This document shows positions 1 to 8,733 of a DNA stretch of 64,000 nucleotides, in pieces. The translations under genes were made by a program, and so were the position numbers. A model generated the notes under the pieces. That model was not told the origin of the DNA and made no database searches. It worked only from the letters and a program-made list of their open reading frames with translations. The stretch covers positions 62,001 through 126,000 of the forward strand of contig NZ_FOTW01000011.1 of NCBI RefSeq assembly GCF_900114705.1, in the 5' to 3' direction. This DNA is from Rugamonas rubra (lineage in GTDB: Bacteria > Pseudomonadota > Gammaproteobacteria > Burkholderiales > Burkholderiaceae_D). Numbering within the stretch: the first letter of the stretch is position 1; the number at the start of each line of letters is the position of its first letter.

Positions 1-18
1 CGGCGAGCCGCTCTACCG

Positions 19-100
19 CTGAGTCTGTGTCCGAATGTCGGCACTGACCCCGGTGGGCGCTGAGTCTGTGTCCGAATGTCGGCACTGACCCCGGTGGGCG
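19..100. repeat. Two tandem 41-bp REP-like units
   Basis: Two exact 41-bp copies lie head to tail (19-59 and 60-100). The core GTGTCCGAATGTCGGCACTG is the same sequence that bounds the transposase gene at 51.4-52.2 kb. The core can fold as CCGA-ATG-TCGG with an outer GTG/CAC extension and one bulged base, the usual shape of a REP. The codons just before the first copy (…GEPLYR, stop at 20-22) could be the end of an upstream gene, but too little is visible to call it. Confidence 0.8.
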
Positions 101-107
101 GTGGGGC

Positions 108-608
108 TTAGAAGGTGGCTTCGAGGATGCGCAGCAGCGATTCGATGCCGGCCAGGTCGTCGGCGTCGAAGCGGCCGGGTAGCGGGCTGTCGAGGTCGAA
201 CACGCCGATGACGGCGCCGCCGGCGCGCAGCGGCACCACCAGCTCGGAGCGCGAGTTGACGTCGCAGGCGATGTGGCCGGGGAAGGCGTGCACGTCGGCG
301 ACGACGATGGCCTCGCCCTGGTCGACGGCGCCGCCGCAGACGCCACGGCCGCGCTGGATGCGGATGCAGGCCGGCTTGCCCTGGAAGGGGCCGAGCACCA
401 GCTCGTCGCCCTGCAGGAAGTAGAAGCCGGCCCAGTTCAGGCCCGGCATGCTGTTGAACACCAGCGAGCTGAAGTTGGCGCTGTTGGCGACGCGGTCGGT
501 CTCGCCGGCGACCAGGCCCTGCAGCTGCGGCCGCAGGTCGTCGAACATGGCTTGCTTGGCGGCGGCGCTGTCGCTGCGGTAGGCGGTGTCGTTGAGGGTG
601 AAGGTCAT
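108..608 (-). CDS. msrC: Free methionine-(R)-sulfoxide reductase (GAF-fold fRMsr)
   Basis: This 166-residue single-GAF protein should reduce free L-methionine-(R)-sulfoxide in the cytoplasm with thioredoxin-type electrons. The family signature is clear: NWAGFY, LVLGPFQGKPAC, GVCG, and DVHAFPGHIACD followed by SRSE. The three conserved cysteines fall at 81, 91 and 115, matching the catalytic and resolving cysteines of the E. coli enzyme. Length is normal. It stands alone, convergent with nothing and followed by the window-edge REP repeats; the next gene upstream (LysR) is on the same strand about 125 bp away. The assignment is secure; the regulation is not visible. Confidence 0.93.
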   Translation of the reverse strand: MTFTLNDTAYRSDSAAAKQAMFDDLRPQLQGLVAGETDRVANSANFSSLVFNSMPGLNWAGFYFLQGDELVLGPFQGKPACIRIQRGRGVCGGAVDQGEAIVVADVHAFPGHIACDVNSRSELVVPLRAGGAVIGVFDLDSPLPGRFDADDLAGIESLLRILEATF

Positions 609-734
609 GGCGGTGGCGGCGGGAAATTGGTCAAGCCGCTATGGTAGCCGTTCCGGCCGCCGCCCGCGCGCCGGCCCGCCTGCCACGTGGCCAGCGCCGC
701 CGCCACCGCGCCGTCGCGCCCGGCCGCCCCATCT

Positions 735-1622
735 TTAGCCGAGGATGCGGGCGGCCAGGCCGTCGAGCAGGGCGCGCTGCGGGTGGCCGGGCGCCACCAC
801 CAGGCCCAGGCCGATGGCCAGCTCGTCGCCCTCGGCCAGCTTGCGGTAGGCCACGCCGCTGCGGCGCAGCGCGGCGAAGGACTGCGGCAAGAGGGCGATG
901 CCCTTGCCGGCGGCGATGTCGCTGAGCAGCACGTGGTGGTCGTGCGGCTCGCGGATGAAGGCCGGGGCGAAGGCGTGGCGCTGGAACACCTGGTCGCAGT
1001 GGTCGAAGAAGGCCGGCTGGCGGGCCCGCTCGAACCAGTAGACGGCCTCGTCGCGCAGGTCGTCCAGGCGCAACGTGCGGCGGCGCGCCAGCGGGTGGCC
1101 GCTGGGCAGGGCGGCGAGCATGGGCTGCGCCTTGAGCGGCAAGACATCGAGGCCGAACAGCCGGGTCGGCAGGGCGACGATGACGGCGTCCAGGCGGCGC
1201 GCGCGCAGCCCGGCCACCAGCTTGGGCGAGGGCGCCACGGACAGCTCCAGCGGCGCCGCGCCGAGCGCCTCGCCCAGCGCCGTGGTGAAGCCGCGGAACA
1301 GGTCGGCGTCGACCGAGACGGTCAGGCCCAGGCGCAGCCGGGCCGGCGGCGCGGCGCCGTCGCCGTGCAGCGCCTGCTCGGCGGCGTCGAGCAGGCCGAG
1401 GATTTGCCGCGCCAGCGGCAACAGCGCGACGGCGGCCGGCGTCAGCGCGACGTGCTGGGTGTCGCGCTCGAACAGCTTGACGGCCAGGCGGCGCTCCAGC
1501 TGGGCCACGGCGCGGCTCAGCGGCGGTTGCGTCATGTGCAGCTGCTCGGCGGCCTGGCGGAAGTTCAGGCAGTGGGCGACGGCGACGAAGATTTCCAGCG
1601 CGCGGGTGTCGAGTTTTCTCAT
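735..1622 (-). CDS. LysR-family transcriptional regulator
   Basis: A 295-residue LysR protein with an N-terminal winged HTH (ALEIFVAVAHCLNFRQAAEQ, then QPPLSRAVAQLE) and a C-terminal periplasmic-binding-like effector domain. An in-frame upstream start would add 14 residues, but the ATG at 1622 has a good GAGGAAA Shine-Dalgarno and gives the usual family start (MRKLDTRALEIFV). It is divergent from the aldo/keto reductase at 1726, and a T-N11-A palindrome lies between them, so it very probably controls that reductase and itself. The effector cannot be read from the sequence. Confidence 0.9.
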   Translation of the reverse strand: MRKLDTRALEIFVAVAHCLNFRQAAEQLHMTQPPLSRAVAQLERRLAVKLFERDTQHVALTPAAVALLPLARQILGLLDAAEQALHGDGAAPPARLRLGLTVSVDADLFRGFTTALGEALGAAPLELSVAPSPKLVAGLRARRLDAVIVALPTRLFGLDVLPLKAQPMLAALPSGHPLARRRTLRLDDLRDEAVYWFERARQPAFFDHCDQVFQRHAFAPAFIREPHDHHVLLSDIAAGKGIALLPQSFAALRRSGVAYRKLAEGDELAIGLGLVVAPGHPQRALLDGLAARILG

Positions 1623-1634
1623 GCTGGTTTCCTC

Positions 1635-1649
1635 ATACCAAAAAGGTAT
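1635..1649. promoter_or_regulatory. Likely LysR operator (T-N11-A palindrome)
   Basis: ATACC-AAAAA-GGTAT is a perfect inverted repeat in the 103-bp divergent spacer. It contains the T-N11-A arrangement typical of LysR-type binding sites (T at 1636, A at 1648). It sits just upstream of the regulator start and about 77 bp from the reductase start, as expected for an autoregulatory/activation site. Confidence 0.6.
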
Positions 1650-1725
1650 CACGATTTTGCTCATTCCACAACGTTGCGCCGCTCCCTACACTGGGCTTCG
1701 TTTTGCCAAACCAGAGGAGCCAAAC

Positions 1726-2838
1726 ATGAACGCAGCACAGCACGCCGACGCAGTTTCCACCGCCACCACCGCCACCACCGGCACCACCGGCACCATCAAC
1801 ACCAACAACACCATCCACAACAGCGGCGCCGCGCCGGCCGTCCTGCCGGCGCGCGCCATCGGTCCGTTCAGCGTCTCGGCGCTGGGCCTGGGTTGCATGG
1901 GCATGTCCGAGTTCTACGGCGCCACCGACGACGCCCAGTCGCTGGCCACACTGGAGGCCGCCTTCGAGCTGGGCGTCACCCTGTACGACACGGCCGACAT
2001 GTACGGCTCCGGCCACAACGAGCAGCTGCTCGGCCGCTTCTTGCAAGGCAAGCGCGCGCAAGTGAGGCTGGCCACCAAGTTCGGCCTGGTGCGCGAGCCG
2101 GGCCGCTACGCCCGCGAGGTCGACAACAGCCCGGCCTATATCCGCCGCGCCTGCGAGGCCTCGCTCAAGCGGCTCGGCGTCGAGCACATCGACCTCTACT
2201 ATATGCACCGGCTGAACCTGGCGCAGACGCCACTGGCCGAGTCGGTCGGCGCGCTGGCCGAGCTGGTGCGCGAGGGCAAGATCGGCGCCATCGGCCTGTG
2301 CGAGGTGTCGCCGGCAACATTGCGCGCCGCCGCCGCCGTCCACCCCATCGCGGCGGTGCAGAGCGAGTACTCGCTGTGGACCCGCGACCCCGAGCAAGGC
2401 GTGCTGCAGGCCTGCGCCGAGGTGGGCGCGGCGTTCTGCGCCTACAGCCCGCTGGGCCGGGGCTTCCTGACCGGCATGGTGGCCGAGGCCTCGCTGCACG
2501 ACGCCAGCGACGCGCGCAGCTTCAACCCGCGCTTCGCCGGCGAGAACATGCGCAGCAACCGGCGCATCGTCGACACCGTGCGCGCCATCGCCGCCGAGAA
2601 GGGCTGCACGCCGGCCCAGCTGGCGCTGGCCTGGCTGCTGGCGCAGGGCGGCGCCGGCCGGCCGGCCATCGTGGCCATCCCCGGCACCAAGCGGGTCGCC
2701 TACCTGCGCGACAACCTGGGCGCGCTCGAGGTCGCGCTGAGCGCGGCCGAACTGGCCCGCATCGCCGCCGCGCTTCCGCTCGGCATGGCCGCCGGCGCGC
2801 GCTACAGCGAGGAGGGCATGAAGGGCCTGAACGCCTGA
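1726..2838 (+). CDS. Aldo/keto reductase with Thr/Asn-rich N-terminal extension
   Basis: A 370-residue NAD(P)H-dependent oxidoreductase of the AKR superfamily (AKR13/YakC-like branch). The catalytic tetrad is visible: Asp and Tyr in YDTADMYG, Lys in ATKFG, His in YYMHR. The cofactor-binding C-terminal part includes IPGTK. The start at 1726 has a GAGGAGC Shine-Dalgarno. The core begins near residue 43 (ARAIGPFSVSALGLGCMGM). The 40 or so residues before it are unusual: low-complexity Thr/Ala/Gly/Asn built from repeated ACC-GCC-ACC/ACC-GGC-ACC codons, with no signal-peptide character. The substrate is unknown; control by the divergent LysR protein is likely. Confidence 0.9.
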   Translation: MNAAQHADAVSTATTATTGTTGTINTNNTIHNSGAAPAVLPARAIGPFSVSALGLGCMGMSEFYGATDDAQSLATLEAAFELGVTLYDTADMYGSGHNEQLLGRFLQGKRAQVRLATKFGLVREPGRYAREVDNSPAYIRRACEASLKRLGVEHIDLYYMHRLNLAQTPLAESVGALAELVREGKIGAIGLCEVSPATLRAAAAVHPIAAVQSEYSLWTRDPEQGVLQACAEVGAAFCAYSPLGRGFLTGMVAEASLHDASDARSFNPRFAGENMRSNRRIVDTVRAIAAEKGCTPAQLALAWLLAQGGAGRPAIVAIPGTKRVAYLRDNLGALEVALSAAELARIAAALPLGMAAGARYSEEGMKGLNA

Positions 2839-2889
2839 TGTTGGCCTGATGTTGGCCGGATGTTGGCCGGATCTTGGCCGGATGTCGCG
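2835..2889. repeat. 11-bp tandem repeat overlapping a stop codon
   Basis: Four near-perfect units of CTGATGTTGGC (variants CGGATGTTGGC and CGGATCTTGGC) run from 2835 to 2878, with a degenerate fifth to 2889. The first unit contains the stop codon of the aldo/keto reductase. An 11-bp period is not a codon multiple, so expansion would not have extended the protein in frame. Confidence 0.8.
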
Positions 2890-3007
2890 GCGTTGCGCGG
2901 CGGCGTCAACCATGCGCTGCCAAAGCGGCAAAAGCTGGTAGCATGGTCGCACATGTCGACGGGCTGGCCAAGGCGCCCGTCGGCCCGACCCGGCCCGCCG
3001 GCAACTG

Positions 3008-5749
3008 GTGCCGGCCGCCCCCATGTGCGACCGTAGCGAAGACCGATTTGTGACAGCTCCTCCCAACGTACCGCAGGCCGCCATGACGCCGCCCCCCGCC
3101 GCGCCAGGGCAGGCGGAGGCGCGCGCGGCCGCGCCCGCCGTGGCGGCGTCGGCGATCGTGCTGCCGGCGCCGACGCCGGCCGCCGACGCCGAGCTGCGCC
3201 GCCGCGCCGCCGCCGAGGAGCGCCTGCGCATGGCCCAGCAGGCCGGCGGCGTCGGCAGCTTCGAGTGGTTCCCCGACAGCGGCAAGCTGCTGGTGTCGGC
3301 CACCTACCGCCGGCTGTGGGGCCTGGCCGACGAGCAGGAGGTGACCGCCGAGCTGCTGCTCGGCCTGGTCGACGAGCGCGACCGCGAGCAGGTCGGCCAG
3401 TACAAGCTCGAGCGCGTCGACAATCCGCTCGAATACGCCGAGTACCGCGTGCGCCGGGCCGACGACGGCGCGCTGCGCTGGCTGGCGCGGCAGGGCGAGG
3501 TGCTGCCGGGCGCCACGCCGGGCAGCCGGCGCTATGTCGGCGTGTGCTTCGACGTCACCGAGCGCAAGCAGATGGAGCAGGCGCTGCGCGCCAGCGAGGA
3601 CCGGCTGGCGGCGATCTTCGGCCAGGCCGCCGTCGGCATGGCCGAGCTCGACCTGGACGGCAACTACCGCCGCGTCAACGAGGCGCTGTGCCGCATGCTG
3701 GCGCGCGGCGCCGAGCAGCTGCTGGGCCTGAACATGGACGACCTGATCCATCCCGACGAGCGCGCCGGCAACCGCGTGCTGCTGGTCCGCCTGGTCGAGC
3801 GCGGCGAGCCGTTCACGCTGGAGAAGCGCTACCGCAGGCCGGACCAGTCGTGGGTGTGGCTCTCGAGCAGCATCAGCCGGCTCGACGACGAGCAGGGCCG
3901 GCCGCTGGCGCTGATCGCCGTCAAGACCGACATCAGCGAGCGGCGCCGCATCGAGCAGGCCTGGCGCGAGCTGAGCGGCACACTGGAGCTGCGCGTGGCG
4001 CGCGAGGTGGCCGAGCGCAACAAGGCCGAGGAGCTGCTGCGCCAGGCGCAGAAGATGGAGGCGGTGGGCCAGCTGACCGGCGGCGTGGCGCACGACTTCA
4101 ACAACGTGCTGCAGATCATCTACGGCAACCTGCAACTGCTGCAGCAGGACGGCGCCGACCCGCGCTCGGCGCAGCGGCTGGAGACGGCCATCGGCGCCGT
4201 CGAGCGCGGCGCCAAGCTGTCGTCGCAGCTGCTGGCCTTCGCCCGCCGCCAGCCGCTGCGCCCGCAGGTGGTCGACCTGGGCCGGCTGGCCGTCGACATG
4301 GAGGGCCTGCTGCGCCGCGCCTTGGGCGAGGCGGTGGCGCTGGAGTGGCGCCTCGACCCGGGCCTGTGGAACACCCTGGTCGACCCGGGCCAGATGGAGA
4401 GTGTGATCCTCAACCTGGCCATCAACGCGCGCGACGCCATGGGCGGCAGCGGCCGGCTGCGCGTGCGCCTGGCCAACGTCGAGCTCGACGCCTCCTTCGT
4501 CGGCCAGCTGCCCGAGCTGCCGCCCGGCCAGTACGTCCGCCTGACCGTCAGCGACACCGGCTGCGGCATGTCGGCCGAGCTGATGCGGCGCGCCTTCGAA
4601 CCCTTCTTCACCACCAAGCCGCTGGGCGAGGGCAGCGGCCTGGGCCTGTCGATGGCCTACGGCTTCGTCAAGCAGAGCCACGGTCACATCAAGCTCGACA
4701 GCCGGCCCGGCCGCGGCAGCCGCGTGCGCATCTACCTGCCGCGCTCGGAGCAGGCGGCGCCGCGCCCGGCGGCGCCGGCGGCGGCCGAGCAGGTGGCCGG
4801 CGGCAGCGAGACGGTGCTGGTGGTCGAGGACGACGCCGGCGTGCGCGCCACCGTGGTCGACATGCTCGTCGCGCTGGGCTACCGCGTGCTGCAGGCCGGC
4901 AGCGGCGACCAGGCCTGGTTGTTGCTGCAGGCCGGCGCCCGCGTCGAACTGCTGTTCACCGACGTGGTCATGCCGGGCGCGCTGCGCAGCCCCGAGCTGG
5001 CGCGGCTGGCGCGCAGCGTGCTGCCCGACATCGCCGTGCTGTTCACCTCCGGCTATCCGCAGGGCGGCATCGTGCACGGCGGCCGGCTCGACGCCGGCCT
5101 GGAGTTGTTGAGCAAGCCCTACCGGCGCGAGGACCTGGCGCGCAAGGTCGGGCAGATGCTGGCCGGCCGGCGCGCCGAGTTGGCCCTGCGCGCCGGCGCG
5201 ATGGCCGCCGCGCCGGTGTTGCCGGCCGAGCCGGCGGAGCAGCCCAAGCCGGCCGGGCAGGCAGAGCCGGCTGAGCAGGCCGAACCGGCCGAACCGGCCA
5301 AGCCGAGTGGGCCGGCCGGGGCGTCCGCGCCCGCCGACGCCACCGCCGCGAGCGTAGTCGGCGTAGTGCGCGCCGTGGCCTCCGCCCCCGCGCCCGCCCG
5401 CCGGCCGCTGCGCGTGCTGGTGGTCGAGGACAACGCCGACTCCCGCCAAATGGTGTGCGAGGTGGTCGAGCAGTTGGGCCACACGGTCAGCGCCGCCGCC
5501 GACGCCGAGGCGGCCTGGGCCTGGCTGGCCGGGCGCGAGATCGACGTGCTGTTCACCGACGTCAGCCTGCCCGGCATGTCCGGCATCGGCCTGGCGCGCC
5601 AGTTGCTGCGGCGCAGCCCGGCCACCCGCGTCGTGTTCGCCAGCGGCTACGGCCTGGAGTCGCTCGAGGGCCTCGGCTTCCCCGCCGTCTTCCTGCGCAA
5701 GCCCTACGAGTTCGGCGAGTTGCAGCGGGCGCTGGAGGGTGCCGGGTAA
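3008..5749 (+). CDS. PAS-containing hybrid sensor histidine kinase with two receiver domains
   Basis: A 913-residue soluble hybrid kinase. Domains in order: Ala/Pro-rich N-terminus; PAS-PAC (about 75-190, ending FDVTERK); second PAS-PAC (about 195-320, ending KTDISERR); coiled linker; HisKA with phospho-acceptor His362 ([12 protein letters not shown]); HATPase_c with N box ([10 protein letters not shown]), DTGCGM and [13 protein letters not shown]; receiver 1 with Asp652 ([10 protein letters not shown]); an Ala/Pro/Glu linker; receiver 2 with Asp851 ([10 protein letters not shown]). No membrane segments are evident, so it probably senses a cytoplasmic signal through PAS. The start is uncertain: GTG at 3008, ATG at 3023 and ATG at 3083 are all possible. 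No cognate response regulator is adjacent; the C-terminal receivers may relay to an unlinked partner. Confidence 0.9.
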   Translation: MPAAPMCDRSEDRFVTAPPNVPQAAMTPPPAAPGQAEARAAAPAVAASAIVLPAPTPAADAELRRRAAAEERLRMAQQAGGVGSFEWFPDSGKLLVSATYRRLWGLADEQEVTAELLLGLVDERDREQVGQYKLERVDNPLEYAEYRVRRADDGALRWLARQGEVLPGATPGSRRYVGVCFDVTERKQMEQALRASEDRLAAIFGQAAVGMAELDLDGNYRRVNEALCRMLARGAEQLLGLNMDDLIHPDERAGNRVLLVRLVERGEPFTLEKRYRRPDQSWVWLSSSISRLDDEQGRPLALIAVKTDISERRRIEQAWRELSGTLELRVAREVAERNKAEELLRQAQKMEAVGQLTGGVAHDFNNVLQIIYGNLQLLQQDGADPRSAQRLETAIGAVERGAKLSSQLLAFARRQPLRPQVVDLGRLAVDMEGLLRRALGEAVALEWRLDPGLWNTLVDPGQMESVILNLAINARDAMGGSGRLRVRLANVELDASFVGQLPELPPGQYVRLTVSDTGCGMSAELMRRAFEPFFTTKPLGEGSGLGLSMAYGFVKQSHGHIKLDSRPGRGSRVRIYLPRSEQAAPRPAAPAAAEQVAGGSETVLVVEDDAGVRATVVDMLVALGYRVLQAGSGDQAWLLLQAGARVELLFTDVVMPGALRSPELARLARSVLPDIAVLFTSGYPQGGIVHGGRLDAGLELLSKPYRREDLARKVGQMLAGRRAELALRAGAMAAAPVLPAEPAEQPKPAGQAEPAEQAEPAEPAKPSGPAGASAPADATAASVVGVVRAVASAPAPARRPLRVLVVEDNADSRQMVCEVVEQLGHTVSAAADAEAAWAWLAGREIDVLFTDVSLPGMSGIGLARQLLRRSPATRVVFASGYGLESLEGLGFPAVFLRKPYEFGELQRALEGAG

Positions 5750-5955
5750 GCGACAAGCTGTCAACAATGGCCACCGCCGGCCACCGTCCCCCGGACTGCT
5801 CCTACACGCCTGCCTACCAACGTCCTATATTGTGTTGCCGATGATTGAACTACCATGACTGCTCCTCCTGCTCGTCAGTCCGCGCCGCAATGCGCGGCAG
5901 GTGGGCGGTGGCATGGGCAGTATTTTTCCAACGGCTACACATCAGGAGAAAGATC

Positions 5956-6366
5956 ATGGCTTCATCCAACCAAGGCGGTAAACAAGGTAGCGACCAAGGC
6001 GGCAAACAGGGCAGCGACCAAGGCAGCAAGCAAAGCGACACCAGCAAACGCGGTTTCGCTTCGATGGACCCGGAACAGCAGCGCGAGATCGCCAGCGAGG
6101 GCGGCCGCGCCGCCCATGAAAAGGGCACGGCCCACGAGTTCACCTCGGAGGAGGCACGCCGGGCCGGCAGCATGAGCCACAAGAACGACCAGGGCAGCAG
6201 CCAGAGCAGCACCCCCGGCGGCGCCTCGCGCTCGGGCGGCACGGCCGGCAACCAGGGCAGCGCGCGCGAGCGCGAAGAGGAAGACAAGCAACGCAGTGGC
6301 CAAACCGGCGGCCAAACCGGCGGCCAGGGCGGCAGCCGTTCCGGCGGTTCGGGGTCGAAAACCTGA
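5956..6366 (+). CDS. KGG-repeat stress protein (YciG/Con-10 type)
   Basis: A 136-residue very hydrophilic protein. The KGG signature is in the middle: RGFASMDPEQQREIASEGG, then AAHEKGTAHEFTSEEARRAG. It is flanked by Gly/Gln/Ser-rich tracts with repeats of the type GGKQGSDQ at the N-terminus and GQTGGQTGGQ at the C-terminus. The ATG at 5956 is preceded by AGGAGAAAG at normal spacing; an in-frame upstream start would add 37 unsupported residues. Proteins of this group are linked to general stress, desiccation or sporulation-like states in other bacteria; the biochemical role is unknown. It is a single gene with about 200 bp of non-coding sequence before it. Confidence 0.85.
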   Translation: MASSNQGGKQGSDQGGKQGSDQGSKQSDTSKRGFASMDPEQQREIASEGGRAAHEKGTAHEFTSEEARRAGSMSHKNDQGSSQSSTPGGASRSGGTAGNQGSAREREEEDKQRSGQTGGQTGGQGGSRSGGSGSKT

Positions 6367-6604
6367 GTCCGTTCCGACGGCGCGGGCTTGAAAACTCGAG
6401 TCCGTTCGCAGTCCGGCGCCGGGTCCATGCCGGGTTCGTGTTGACCGTTGGTTAGGCTGAGTTTGCCTGATCCGTCGCTCTGCGCGGCGTGGCAAGAAGA
6501 AGGGAAGTCGCGGCAAACGCCGCGCCTTCCCTTTTTTGCGTGGCCGCTTGGTGCCGAGCGGCCCGGGGGATTTGTATTGAATTGTGTCAATGAGGGATTC
6601 TCGA
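6367..6604. other. Intergenic stretch upstream of the Fur-regulated promoter
   Basis: No gene is supported here. It holds two short similar segments (GAGTCCGTTC at about 6366 and 6400) and a pair of short GC-rich arms around 6508-6545 (GCGGCAAACGCCGCGCCTTCC then a T-run) that may terminate the stress-protein transcript. The last 60 bp become clearly AT-richer as the downstream promoter begins. Confidence 0.5.
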
Positions 6605-6636
6605 TTGACTTCGCAAATGATAATCATTATCATTTG
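6605..6636 (+). promoter_or_regulatory. Sigma-70 promoter overlapped by a perfect Fur box
   Basis: TTGACT (6605-6610) and TATCAT (6628-6633) are spaced by 17 bp. Across the spacer and -10 lies TGATAATCATTATCA (6618-6632), a perfect 7-1-7 Fur motif. The dyad extends without mismatch to 6614-6636. Iron-loaded Fur bound here would block polymerase directly. The first gene downstream starts at 6706. Confidence 0.9.
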
Positions 6637-6705
6637 TCACTGATCGCGCCGCCGGCCCGCCGGCCGCCGCCGTTTCCACCTGTACCCATCACCAAAGGAT
6701 GTCCC

Positions 6706-7353
6706 TTGAGCGCACCACAAGCCGCGCCAGCCCGCAACGCCAGCCGCGCCGTCTGGCTGAAGAACCTGCACCAGTGGCACTGGATCAGCTCGGCGCTGTG
6801 CCTGCTCGGCATGCTGCTGTTCAGCGTCACCGGCATCACCCTGAACCACGCCGCGCAGATCGAGGCCAAGCCCAGCGTGACGCGCCAGCAGGCCGCCCTG
6901 CCGGCGCCGCTGGCGGCCAGCCTGGCGGCCTACGCCGCCGCGCACGACGGTGAGCGCGCCGCGCTGCCGGCCGCCGCCGAGCAGTGGCTGCGCGACACCT
7001 GGTCGCTGAAGGCCGGCGGCCGCCCGGCCGAGTGGTCGGCCGACGAGGTCTACCTGCCGCTGGCCAAGGCCGGCGGCGACGCCTGGGTGCGCATCGCCCT
7101 GCCGGACGGCGCCGCCGAGTACGAGAACACCGACCGTGGCTGGATCTCCTGGCTCAACGACGTCCACAAGGGCCGCAACACCGGCCCGGCCTGGAACTGG
7201 TTCATCGACATCTTCGCCGGCACCTGCCTGCTGTTCTGCCTGACCGGCCTGTTGATCTTGAAGTTCCACGCCGCCAACCGGCCGTTCACCTGGCCGATGG
7301 TCGGCCTGGGCATCCTGGTTCCGTGTGCGATCGCGCTGTTGTTCATCCATTGA
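6706..7353 (+). CDS. PepSY-associated transmembrane protein (PepSY_TM_like_2)
   Basis: A 215-residue inner-membrane protein. It has one N-terminal membrane helix (about 22-42, ALCLLGMLLFSVTGITLN), a periplasmic region of about 110 residues, and two C-terminal helices (about 160-180 and 190-213). Conserved His/Trp clusters (LHQWHW near the first helix, NDVHKGRNTGPAWNW before the second) are typical of the family and could bind haem or quinone. The start is TTG at 6706 with AAAGGA upstream; earlier in-frame codons lie within the promoter. It is the first gene of the Fur-controlled unit and probably carries electrons across the membrane to the periplasmic DUF2271 protein encoded next. That role is inferred from family and context. 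Confidence 0.85.
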   Translation: MSAPQAAPARNASRAVWLKNLHQWHWISSALCLLGMLLFSVTGITLNHAAQIEAKPSVTRQQAALPAPLAASLAAYAAAHDGERAALPAAAEQWLRDTWSLKAGGRPAEWSADEVYLPLAKAGGDAWVRIALPDGAAEYENTDRGWISWLNDVHKGRNTGPAWNWFIDIFAGTCLLFCLTGLLILKFHAANRPFTWPMVGLGILVPCAIALLFIH

Positions 7354-7383
7354 TTTTTCCATTCCTCTTTTGACAGGCACCCC

Positions 7384-7899
7384 ATGAAATTACGCTACTC
7401 CATCGCGCTCAGCATGCCGCTGATCAGCGCCTCGGCCATGGCGGCCGATCTGGCCCTCAAGCTCGAAGTCCCGCAACTGAACGTGGCCGAGTACCACCGT
7501 CCCTACCTGGCCGCCTGGCTGGAGAACGCCGACCAGAAGGTGGTGGCCAACCTGGCCGTGCTGTACGACGTCAAGAAGAAGGACAACGCCGGCACCAAGT
7601 GGCTCAAGGACATGCGCCAGTGGTGGCGCAAGAGCGGCCGCGACGTCGAGATGCCGCTCGACGGCGTCTCCGGCGCGACCAAGGCGCCGGGCGAGTACAC
7701 GCTGAGCTTCCCGGTCGCCAAGGCCGCGCTCGACAAGCTGCCGGCCGGCCAGTACCAGCTGGTCGTTGAAGCGGCGCGCGAGGCCGGTGGCCGCGAGGCC
7801 GTCAAGGTGCCGCTGCAGTGGCCGCCGAAAACCGCGCAGAGCCTGGCCGCCAAGGGCAAGGAAGAACTGGGCGCCGTCGTAGTTCAACTCAAGCCTTAA
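7384..7899 (+). CDS. Periplasmic DUF2271 protein with an ApbE-type flavinylation motif
   Basis: A 171-residue protein with a cleavable signal peptide (about 1-21, ending SAMAA) and a DUF2271 domain covering the rest. Residues 93-100 read DGVSGATK, matching the D-x-x-S/T-G-A-T/S consensus at which ApbE attaches FMN covalently; Thr99 is the expected acceptor. The ApbE gene lies two genes downstream, which supports the reading. It is thus probably a periplasmic flavoprotein electron carrier working with the PepSY membrane protein upstream. Spacing to both neighbours is short (30 and 9 bp), consistent with one operon. No direct evidence shows what it reduces; ferric complexes are the simplest guess given the Fur box. 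Confidence 0.87.
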   Translation: MKLRYSIALSMPLISASAMAADLALKLEVPQLNVAEYHRPYLAAWLENADQKVVANLAVLYDVKKKDNAGTKWLKDMRQWWRKSGRDVEMPLDGVSGATKAPGEYTLSFPVAKAALDKLPAGQYQLVVEAAREAGGREAVKVPLQWPPKTAQSLAAKGKEELGAVVVQLKP

Positions 7900-7908
7900 G
7901 GCCGGATC

Positions 7909-8733
7909 ATGAAAAAATTGAATAAACCGTTGTTGGCGCTGGCCTTGGCCGGCCTGGCCCTGAACGCCCAGGCGCACCGTCCCTGGCTGCTGCCGTCGTC
8001 GACCCAGGTCGACGCCAAGGAGGCCTGGGTCACCATCGACGCCGCCATCTCCGAGGGCCTGTTCGACATCGACCACCAGCCGCTCAAGCTCGACGGCATC
8101 GTCGCCACCGGCCCGGACGGCGCCCGCGTCAACCTCGACAACGCCAGCACCGGCAAGCTGCGCAGCACCTTCGACCTGCGCCTGGCCAAGCCGGGCACCT
8201 ACAAGATCAGCCTGGTGTCGCAGGGCGTGTTCGGCAGCTACAAGGACAAGGCCGGCGACATGAAGCGCTTCCGTGGCAGCGAGGAAAGCCTGGCCAAGGA
8301 CGTGCCGGCCGACGCCACCGACGTCAAGCTGACGCGCAACTACAGCCGCCTGGAAACCTTCGTCTCGACCGGCACGCCGAACGAGGCGGTGTTCAAACCG
8401 AGCGGCGTCGGCCTCGAGCTGGTGCCCGTCACCCACCCGAACGACATGCGCAGCGGCGAGCGCGCCACCTGGCGCTTCCTGCTCGACGGCAAGCCGGCGG
8501 CCAACCAGGCCTTCAGCCTGATCCCCGGCGGCGTGCGCCACCGCGGCACGCTGGGCGAGATCCGCCAGAGCACCGACGCCAAGGGCGAGATCAGCTTCGA
8601 GCTGCCGGCCGCCGGCATGTACATGGTCAGCAGCAGCTGGCCGGTGGCCGCCCCGGCCGCCGCCGGCACGCCGCCGGCGGCGCCGGCGCGCCGCGTGACC
8701 TACGCGGCCACCGTCGAAGTGCTGCCGCAATAG
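7909..8733 (+). CDS. Periplasmic DUF4198 protein
   Basis: A 274-residue exported protein: signal peptide 1-22 (LALAGLALNAQA), then a mature start HRPWLLPSST typical of DUF4198/CbiK-like proteins, whose N-terminal His is a candidate metal ligand. The rest looks like beta-rich Ig-like folds, with a Pro/Ala-rich tail. It begins 9 bp after the DUF2271 gene, and its stop overlaps the first base of the apbE start, so the genes are translationally coupled. Family members commonly accompany TonB receptors and metal-uptake genes; a role in binding the metal or holding the substrate near the flavoprotein is plausible but unproven. Confidence 0.85.
   Translation: MKKLNKPLLALALAGLALNAQAHRPWLLPSSTQVDAKEAWVTIDAAISEGLFDIDHQPLKLDGIVATGPDGARVNLDNASTGKLRSTFDLRLAKPGTYKISLVSQGVFGSYKDKAGDMKRFRGSEESLAKDVPADATDVKLTRNYSRLETFVSTGTPNEAVFKPSGVGLELVPVTHPNDMRSGERATWRFLLDGKPAANQAFSLIPGGVRHRGTLGEIRQSTDAKGEISFELPAAGMYMVSSSWPVAAPAAAGTPPAAPARRVTYAATVEVLPQ

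Noticed and set aside
19-100. Short CRISPR array
   Set aside because: The two 41-bp units abut with no spacer, and the core matches the RAYT-bounding repeats.
2906-5767. Long minus-strand open frame opposite the hybrid kinase
   Set aside because: The plus-strand kinase has complete domains and motifs; the antisense product is low-complexity Ala/Gln/Arg/His.
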